Shown here piece by piece: positions 55,830-64,000 of a stretch of 64,000 nucleotides of DNA. Numbering within the stretch: the stretch's first letter is position 1; each line of letters begins with the position of its first letter. Location: the NCBI GenBank assembly GCA_036897095.1, contig JAYMSP010000145.1, positions 1 to 64,000 of the forward strand, written 5' to 3'. The position numbers and the translations under genes are program-made. The stretch is from Plantago elongata. Lineage: Eukaryota; Streptophyta; Magnoliopsida; Lamiales; Plantaginaceae. Below the pieces are notes generated by a model, which was not told the origin of the DNA, did not search any database, and worked only from the letters and a program-made list of their open reading frames with translations.

Positions 55830-58800
55830 TTACCTCCGCCTGGAAATGATGTTTCGCAGTTCTGTAGCCGTCCATGTCACGTCTACCAAGTTTTCCACAG
55901 AAGGTCTTATCTCCTCAGCCATGTTCATCAGCAGTTCCTTGCATTCTGTTATAGTAGTATTTGTGTTAAAAGGAATGAAAAAGATAGAAGTGTCAAAGTT
56001 GATCATGACAGTTTGGAATTTGGAGATAGACTGACCTGGAATGTTGCTGAAATTCAGCAGAGAGAATGAAGCAAGAATCCTATGCTCAAGCAGCTCACCA
56101 TGGTCTAAGCTGTGTTTAAGTGGAGAGATGAGAGCTGAGAACGCGTAATGCTGTAATTCTGTCCCGGTGGCAGATAAAGAAGCAACCGAGGAGCTCAGCC
56201 AAGCCACTGTTGTCAAACACACCCTCTTCAAATCAGAATTCCCTAAACTCAAACACTTGGAGATTGTATCCAAGAATGACCTCTTTCCATCCCCAATCAG
56301 CGAAACCGACAAACTCATTAGCCAATTCTCTCTGGCTTGTTCTTCTTCGCCATCTTCAGCTCCTGATCTGGCCTGTAAAAACGAATTTCGCTGCAACTTG
56401 TAAGCATAAATATGATGAAGGGTAGAAAACTATCATGATACATCTATGTATTTGGAGATTTCTATAGAAATACCGTAAAAGAGCATATTGCATAACTATT
56501 TTTATTTAGGACAATCTTGCCTAATGAGTTGGAAAAAATGACTTACTCTGGTTGAACATGCGGCGATGGCTTCATCATCTGTTATACTTATATCCCAGTC
56601 TGGACCATTGAGAAAACCAGACTGTTTCAGGATCCAATCCTCTGTCATAAGTTTCCCAGATGAAGAAAAGCAGCCTCCTAGTACTAGGAGTGCTCTTGAA
56701 CACTTCTTCTGGACCTTTTCGTCCGATAAGCCCATTTCAAGACAGATAGAAAGAGTGCCAACTGCCTCGTGTCTGTATACGTCATTGACTTGAGGTTCCG
56801 ACTGCAAGTTAATGTAAAACATCATGGACAATTAGCAAAACATGTTAGGTGATTTTATGACAACTTTGTGTTCGTCCTCTAATAACCAGAATGCCTACCA
56901 GAAGATCAAGATGCAGAAGTAGCACTGCGATCATAGGTTTATCTTCCAACTTGCAAGTCTCAAGATATATAAGCAAATCATCCATTGTGTTCACTATCTC
57001 TTTCATCTGTAGGCTCTCAAGAAAAGCTTTTGAGCCGTTCCTCCTGACAATAACCATTATTACTGAAGCTTTAGTCCTCTTATATTCGACATAATGATAA
57101 CATAGATTGATTGAACAATGAAGGAGATCGCAAAGAAGATGAAGTACCTGTTGAAGCAAATTAATTCGATTGACAGTGACACTGCATTTGTTCTCAGCTT
57201 CATCTGCTCACTGTGTAGTAATTCCATCAAACTCATCTTATTTATGTTCTCAGCAATAAAACTTCTGCATTCTGCATCAGCTTCAATACAAATAGCTAAC
57301 AGCGGTAAGATATACGCCTTCTCCTTAGTATCCTCACCGCGAAACCTTGTGAGGAGAAACTGCAGGCCCCCAAGAGATACAACACGTCTTGCGTTCATTA
57401 ATCCCTCGTTTTCAGTCAGAACAGCAAGAAGTTTCTCTAATGAAAAGATTATCATTTTATCGCCTGAAGCTTGAGAAACTAAATTAGAGAGCTTTCTGTA
57501 ATGGTCGGTCTTCCAATGATCAACAACACGCTTCAAGATGAGGTTTGCATTAGGTACAGCCTGACATAGCAGTGTCTTTCCCGTCACAGGACAAGTTATA
57601 CATCCATTGTCGAACCAGTTTATGATAGCTTCTCGCTCAAAAGTTTGACCAGTCTCAAGAGTCACTGGATCGTCAAAAAGAAGACCGGTAAGCGGGCATA
57701 TAAAATCTTCAGGGATGGTAAATAGAGAAAGATCTTCGCCGAAGTCTTCATGATTCTCCTGTAGGTCTGCGTTTGTGGATTCATTTGTTAATAAAACAGT
57801 TAATGTGTTCAAATTAAAGAGGGATAGTTAAGTTTTAACATTTTTCACTCACCTTGGATAGGCTCCAAGTCAGTTTGCTGCATCTGCAGTGTTGAAAAAA
57901 ACACATAAGAAAAAACTTGCAGATAGAGTTAAGGTGGAAGAATTCACAAGTGATTACCTGAATTGCAGCATCTGTCGAATTTGGCAAGCATGTCAATGCA
58001 AAACGATCATCTGTTTCTTCGATTTGTTCCCACTTACTGTGACCATGTACTTCATCAATGCTTAATTCTCTAGATGAAGTTTCTTCTGAATGCACTTGCT
58101 TTCCATCCTTGGCTAGACGGAGTTCACCCTACGAACATTAGTCATGTAAAATTAAGTATAACAGCTAAGTGACCAAAGCCTGAATATAAAATTATTGAAG
58201 CCATGCATAAAGCGTTTTGGATAAGTAAATCTTACAAAGAGAGATTCAACATCAGGTTCAAAGCTATGACTTGCATATGTAACCGGCTCGTGAGAGTACA
58301 GTATCAGTTGTTTGTCTTCTGTAGCAGGACTATCCGAGCTTCTAGCACTTTGGAAAGAATACTCTTCATGAACTTTCATTTCGGCCCCAGCATTCTGTGT
58401 ATGTCTAAACATTTCATCATACAACTTTTTACTGACCATTGCTCTAGGTGAAGCATGACTGGCAGGACTACCTGTTTGGCCATATGGTCCTCCATTCTGC
58501 ATTACACGAGCTGTAATCGAAGGGATTTTAATTAAAGGGATTGAAGGTGCTTCAGCCCCTTCAGCTAGCCAATCTTTATAATACGAGGCGAACTGGTATG
58601 TTCCTGAGTCAAGAACATCGTTGTACACTTTCTCAAGAAGCTTCAGTGAATCAGTTAACGAACTAGACTCCTTTTCATACCAGAGCTTTAGATGTGAAAG
58701 ATGAGGAAAAAACATATCCTCCCACAAATCAGGTAGCAAGCTTGACCGTGCCTGAAAGGGCGAATCGCAGAACACTTGAAGAACATGCTTTGCTGCAATA

Positions 58801-59831
58801 CCATTTTTCTTCTGCAGCACATATATCACACTGAGGTAAAGATGAGCACAAGCCGACAGCTTATAATTTGGGATTTCAGTCGTGAATCCGTCTTTCAAGT
58901 CACTGGAGCTCAATCCAGTTATAACACTAAGCTGTAATGCAGCTCTTTTCAATTCTTTCGAGGTCGCCATTTCTTCTGCAGCTCTTTCAGCTATTTCTAT
59001 TGCTTGTTCAAGATTCTCGAGCACTTTACTCTCAGCATTTAGGCCTTCAACATATCCCGTAAAACTCAAGGAAGCGAAACTATTGTGACGAAGGGATGCC
59101 CTGAACTCCTCGTGCTTGATGAAGCGCCTCATGTGTCCACTAAAGATGGAAATAATGGCTTTCAGAGCCGCTTCGTCAAGAGCAGGAGTAGCAAGAGCCT
59201 CTTCAAGCTTGATTTGTCTTGTCTTCCTATCTTCATTGATAAACTTATTATCTTCATAAACAGTTATTGATTTTTTATCATAACCTTTCAGAGAGTTGTT
59301 CCTGTTTCTATTATCAATCTGTAAACTTCTCACTGAATGATTCCCTCCATTGCCTTCCTGAACGTATACATTATTCAAGTACACGTCTTTATACGTGCTC
59401 CTTCTTCCCACCTCAACTATCTCATTGTTTTCAACCACCTCAGTTATCTCAGGTTCTCTTATATATTCAGATGAGCTGACACTGAATCTGCTACCGTCCC
59501 ACGAATCACGGCGGCCTCTTGCTTCATTTCTCGAGCTACTGGCCTTGTTTTCCAGGTCTACTTTCCTCATCCTGCTAAGATTATCCCTTGGCTTGCTTTT
59601 AGCGAAGCTGCCACTCGGGGAAAACTCTCCTTTTGCATCATAACGAGCTATGTCAGATCTCGTCCTCTCTGCCCTTTTTGCACCAGGCAAAGAACTTGAT
59701 TCTTGATTGCCCCTCTGTGCATAAATAGGCACAGTACTTCCTTCAACGGCAAAGGAACTTCTAGACATCATTTTCGCCTTTCTCCTCTTGAAGCCTTCCT
59801 TCGCCAGAAGGTCTTCCAATGACATTGCCAT
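55830..59831 (-). CDS. LIN-like U-box/ARM E3 ubiquitin ligase
   Basis: Seven exons on the minus strand (59831-58236, 58128-57958, 57883-57853, 57766-57148, 57043-56899, 56801-56547, 56390-55830) give about 1125 residues; exon 7 could start six bases earlier. Exon 1 starts MAMSLEDLLAKEGFKRRKAK and holds a basic/serine-rich front, then a helical region resembling the N-terminus of plant LIN-type ligases (e.g. ISIFSGHMRRFIKHEEFR). Exon 4 has the U-box: IPEDFICPLTGLLFDDPVTL, TGQTFEREAIINWFDNG and CPVTGKTL. ARM-like helical repeats follow to the C-terminus. U-box proteins pass ubiquitin from an E2 to substrate. LIN/CERBERUS act in symbiosis, but they carry C-terminal WD40 repeats that I do not see here, so the same role should not be assumed. 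The gene looks intact. Confidence 0.88.
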
Positions 59832-61328
59832 AGTTGGTGCAGTTTAATGGTTTACTTGATCTCGGTTCTGCATGAAATGCAACAAATGAAATCTCTATTA
59901 AACATAAAATTCACAAGTGAACCTGCATGCTCAGTGTACATGCAATCAGAAAGAAAATTGTATAAATGTGACATTGTTTAATCAGAAATTTAATATACTA
60001 ATTAGAGCTTTCAACCAAAATAAGAAAACAGAACCAGTAGTTGAGTCAAACAACTAAAATAGACAGCTTAATACTTTAATTACAGTATGAATCCAATGAA
60101 GATGTCTAGACTTAAACTATTAAAGCGGATGATTCAAATATAAATCTGATGAAGATGTCTTGACAACTTATAAACAGGAGAAGCATATGCAGGTTATCTT
60201 ATACTCTATCACAACATAAATTGAGGGCGTAACACAAAATCATCGATACTACAACTCTACGAAACCAATAATAGATTAGTACATATTTCAGAAACAGGAC
60301 ACCCTGTGTTCATGTCATCAACAACATAGATATCGAATTTCTTATATAAAAGAAAATGCTTCTATATCAACTTCATGGATATCGCATATAAAACTGATGG
60401 ACACACTTCAATCCCAACACAACAAAAACTGCATAATGATCTTAAAGCTCAAGAATGAACCTGTAAGTCGCTTCTTCGTCCAGAAACAGTTCATACATCC
60501 ACCAATAAAACTAGCCTCCTTTAACAATCTTGAAACAGAATGTGTAGGAAACTGGAGTTCTGTTACAAGGAAAGGAAAGACTAAGATGGCGAAGTAACAA
60601 ATGGAATCCATTGGTTGATGGTTGACGGAATAATAAAGAAGTGAACAAGATTGAAAAAACAAATGTAGAGGATACTGTTGGAGACGAAGATTGATGGAAT
60701 ATAGTACAACAGACAAGTGAAATAAGTGACAAATGGAAAGAACCCAAGAGAGACATTATTGTTTAGTAGTATTTGGTTCGAAGTAAAATCTGTGCAGATT
60801 AGAAGAATGTGTTGAAGAATATTTTGTTTAATATGTTCATTCCATTCTTCTTATTATTCGTGGAGTGCAGGCCATGCCATTTCACTGGTGATTAAATTAA
60901 TGTGCCTAACTGCCGTCTGGTTTGGCTTTTTGTGTCTCATGTTAACAAAGACATCGTATATATGTGGTTTACAAAGACATTGTGAGTACTAAGTAGTGTT
61001 TACGTAAATGCTTACAAGAAGAGGGTGAGTTGTGTTTTACCTGGTCAATTATTGTCACTTTCTATGTTGTGTCAAGAACTAGTTAGATCAGAATCAGTAT
61101 GCAGTTTGCTTTCCAGGAGACATAGAAAGCTATAACATACTATATGCATTTTTACTCAGTCTCGCATTACATTAAGATAAGATAAGCCTTCTCATTCGAT
61201 GTTTTGATAAATTTGTTGAATATTCGGTCAGATTATACTCTTGAGTATACGCAGTGGAATTTCAAATATTTTATGACCAATATAAGAAAAAAAATTTAAC
61301 GTGCTCGAATGTAAATAAACGAAGCTTA
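59832..61328. other. Upstream region of LIN-like gene
   Basis: Leader: an acceptor-like site near 59873 on the minus strand suggests a leader intron. GATGAAGATGTCT words repeat near 60100 and 60150. No further gene supported. Confidence 0.4.
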
Positions 61329-61431
61329 CTCTGATAGCTCCGTTTGATGCTAGCGGCTTGTAACTCTTCATCAACAAATACGAATCTGCTCATTTGCGAT
61401 TGCAACAGGTCAATCTCATCCTCCGTATAAT
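61329..61431 (-). other. Unidentified exon-like fragment next to a hAT end
   Basis: The minus strand reads YTEDEIDLLQSQMSRFVFVD and then EELQAASIKRSYQS, followed by a GTAAGC splice donor at about 61330. The sequence looks like real coding (acidic front, amphipathic part) and stops being open exactly at the hAT terminus at 61432. I do not recognise the family. Either a host exon was cut by the transposon or the element captured it. Confidence 0.35.
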
Positions 61432-63474
61432 CAGGGCCGGTCCTAATATATTGAGGCCCCACACGAAATTTTGAATTTAGGTCCCAAATAATAACGCAAA
61501 GAAAAAAAAAGAGAGAAAAAAGGATAAATTTCATATATAGTAAAATAATGTATATAACAAAATAAAATTCAAATACAATATTGAAATCGTCTTTTCGAAT
61601 AAAGCATTAATACAAATAAAAGTAATTCACTTAAAAAGTGCAACTCTTCTAACGATCTTTGAAGTAAAGTCATCAATCAACTCATCATGGTTAACTTTCT
61701 GTAATATATCATTCTCAATAGATATCATTCCCAATCCATTAATTAAGCCGGTCTTGTGACATTGTAGAGCGCATGTAAGACTTCACTAATTTAAGCTTGG
61801 AAAAACTTCTTTCGGCAGATGCAACAGTGACATGAATTGTCAGCATGGACCTATAATTAGGATAACAACCAACATCTTTCAAGTAGGTTAGAATTTCAAC
61901 AGCTTCCATATTTTTATCAGGCATGAATACCTAGCAAGTTTTAACTCTACAAATAAAGACTCTCCATCAATATCAGATTGATCATTATTCATAAGTGCCT
62001 TTTCAAGATTAATACAACATGATTTTAAAGTAATATCATCTAAAGAATGCAACTTATCGGATTTAAATAGAAAATCAAAGAGATTTTTATATTATTGGTA
62101 TTGCTCAAATCTTACTTTTAGTGAAGAAATTGCTTGATCAATAATATATAAGAAATAATTAACACTAAATATCTCCTCTTGAGAGGATTGAGAAAAACTA
62201 TTTTGGTTATCACCCAATTGCTTCTTTTTTTTAATGACTCGCTTTTGAGGAAAATCAAGGTCAACATCCAAATCCACAGCTATTTCCTTCGCAACTTCCA
62301 AGGTTTTAGAAAAACCATTTTCTCTATACTCCTCAAAAAATGAAACCAAACTCTATTTCCCCAATAGCAACATCAATAAACATATCAACGCGTTGTAAAC
62401 GTTGGCTCACCACATTAACATGAGACAATACATCAAACCAAATAACAATTGCCAACAAAAACTCAAAATTACCAAGGTCATATGTTGCCAAAGAATCAGC
62501 TTCACTCTTTATCTTATGATCAAGATCAACTTCCGCAACTTCTTGTAAAGCTTCTCTTACTTCTTTTATTTGAAATCTAATGGCTTTCACACTATCAACA
62601 CGACTTTCCCATCGTGTAGTTGACAATGGTTTAAGAGTCAAACCTTTCACGATATCATTCAAAACTTGCCACCTTTTCGTTGATTTTGCAAATATAGTAT
62701 GTAATCGTTGTATGACTCCAAAAAAGTTTTAGCTTTAGCACAAGTATTGGCCATGTCACATAAAATCAAGTTTAGACTATGACAACCACATGGAGTATAA
62801 AAGGCTCTAGGGTTTACATCTAAAAATCTCTTTTGTACTCCTTAATGTTTGCCTTTCATATTTGAACCATTATCATATCATTGCCCTCTCACATTATCAA
62901 TATCTAATTCAAGTGATTCCAATTCAGATGCTAAAACATCAAAAAGTCCTTCACCACTTGTATCATCTACAATTATAAATCCTAAAAAGGATTCCTCGAC
63001 ATGAACACCAGTTGAAGAGAAAGACACATACCTCAAAATCATGGACATTTGCTCTTGATGACTAATATCATGAGTACAATCAAGCATGACAGAGTAATAC
63101 TTTGCTTTCTTTACGATTTTCAAGATTTCAGATTTAATTGGCTTAGCTAGCAAAAGTATTAACTCATTTTGAATCTTATAACTAAGATAATAATGATGAA
63201 TTTCAATGTTCGTTATACGATTCACATTCTCTTGAATAATTGGATCAAATTCAACTAACATTTCAACTAAACCCAAGAAATTTCCATTATTATTCTCATA
63301 CAATTTCTCACTAGTACCACGGATTATGTTTGGCAAGAAATTTAACAAGGGCTATAATTCTACGCAAAACATTTCTCCAGTGTTCTTTCTCTTTCTCAAA
63401 TTGTTTTTGAGCTCTTTATCAATAGTTTTATTATTGCACAATCGCATACGCAATGATGCCAAGTGTTCATATTT
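61432..63474 (-). mobile_element. Broken hAT transposon (DUF4371/TTF-type transposase)
   Basis: The left edge, CAGGGCCGGTCCTAA at 61432, is a typical plant hAT terminal repeat. On the minus strand the transposase reads in pieces: a front near 63350-63470 (MRLCNNKTIDKELKNNL), 62878-63348 with [31 protein letters not shown] and [20 protein letters not shown], a conserved CGCHSLNLI patch near 62780, 62333-62662 with PLSTTRWESRVDSVKAIRFQ, and 61739-61924 with the hAT dimerisation motif VASAERSFSKLKLVKSYMRS. Several frame changes and a stop between pieces show that it is dead. The right terminus is not found; a Copia fossil starts near 63475. Confidence 0.85.
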
Positions 63475-64000
63475 TTAGTTTGATGAATGATGCCAAACTG
63501 AGAGCAATATTCTTCAAATGGTGCTCCATACTCTTCACCCCTATCACTTTAAATTACCTTAAATCGAGTACTAAGTTGGTTCTCAACTTCAGTCACGTAG
63601 TGTTTAATTGCTTGTAAAGTTCCATCTTTACTTCTTAGCAAATAAACATAACAATACATTGTGCTATCGGTCAATAAAGTAATAAAGTACTTTTTTCTTT
63701 CTCTAGTTTGCACAAACTTCAAATCGCACAAGTCGTTGTGGATTAATTCTAGTTCTCTTTACTGAATGAAATGGTATCTTAGTCAACTTTGCTTCCACAC
63801 AAACTTCACACTTAGTTTGAGAATCACATTCAAAGGAAGGCAAATGATTGAACCTTCAAATTGAGTTGTAGTTTGTATGTCCTAATCTATTGTGCCATAA
63901 ATTAGAAAACTCAAACAAGTAGGTAAAGGTCTATATTTCATTGCAAACTGAGAGCAATGAAATATAGACCTTTACCTACTTGTTTGGGTTTTCTAATTTA
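63475..64000 (-). mobile_element. Copia-type LTR retrotransposon fossil, integrase region
   Basis: Minus-strand text of a Copia integrase: the CDLKFVQTRERKKYFITLLT word with the VENQLSTRFKV end (63549-63731), an EEYGAPFEEYCSQFGI-like patch near 63490-63540, and an LGHTNYNS-type patch near 63860-63900. Only this internal part is in the window, and it is broken. It abuts the hAT element and may continue past the window's end. Confidence 0.75.
63898..64000. repeat. 47-bp inverted repeat with 9-nt loop at window edge
   Basis: 63898-63944 and 63954-64000 are reverse complements with a single mismatch. The 9-nt spacer is AAACTGAGA. The arms lie in the Copia integrase sequence. The repeat reaches the last base, so the real arm may be longer. 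Confidence 0.95.

Overview
The window is nuclear DNA of a eudicot plant. Genes carry GT-AG introns in AT-rich spacers, transposons are abundant, and the families are plant-specific: a microsomal oleate desaturase (FAD2), an NPF7-type transporter, a plant NEK kinase, an arabinogalactan peptide, SKP1-like proteins, and an AN1 zinc finger protein. FAD2 and the overall gene style fit an asterid, possibly Lamiales, but this is a weak inference.

Layout. 0-4 kb: spacer with tandem and direct repeats. 4.2-7.3 kb: PRELI/MSF1 gene (+), an AN1-only zinc finger ORF (-), SKP1-like gene (+). 8.5-13.9 kb: a broken Mutator-type transposase N-terminus, a GRF zinc finger/TM gene, a broken transposon-associated (PMD/Ulp1-type) gene, and two small Tourist-like MITEs. 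15.4-18.7 kb: a 13-exon NEK5-type kinase. 19-26 kb: gene debris (E4/UFD2 U-box fragment, FAR1-like fragments in an array of short motifs, a Copia fossil, a truncated NEK duplicate). 27.4-28.2 kb: a Mutator-like element with long inverted ends. 30 kb: arabinogalactan peptide. 31-34.5 kb: Gypsy and Copia fossils side by side. 35.3-35.9 kb: second SKP1-like gene (-), an inverted paralogue of the first. 38.5-42.2 kb: NPF7 transporter with a long leader intron and a candidate uORF. 42.5-44.4 kb: a pseudogene pair derived from the FAD2/U-box locus. 45.3-50.2 kb: NOC2-family ribosome biogenesis gene. 51.9-55.2 kb: FAD2 with its classical leader intron. 55.8-59.8 kb: LIN-like U-box/ARM E3 ligase (-), convergent with FAD2. 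61.4-64 kb: a broken hAT transposase and a Copia fossil ending in a 47-bp palindrome at the window edge.

The genes do not form a pathway. The main theme is local duplication and decay: four gene loci (SKP1, NEK5, FAD2, U-box) each have a second copy within the window, and three of those copies are broken. The FAD2 and U-box 3' ends were copied together as one block about 10.9 kb upstream and then lost internal segments. I see no clearly new multi-gene system. The strongest leads are the NPF7 uORF and altered ExxER site, the co-duplicated FAD2/U-box block, the AN1 protein without A20, three MITEs of one family, three short tRNA-derived SINE pieces, and the motif array around the FAR1-like fragments. 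Exon borders were read by eye from splice signals and frame.
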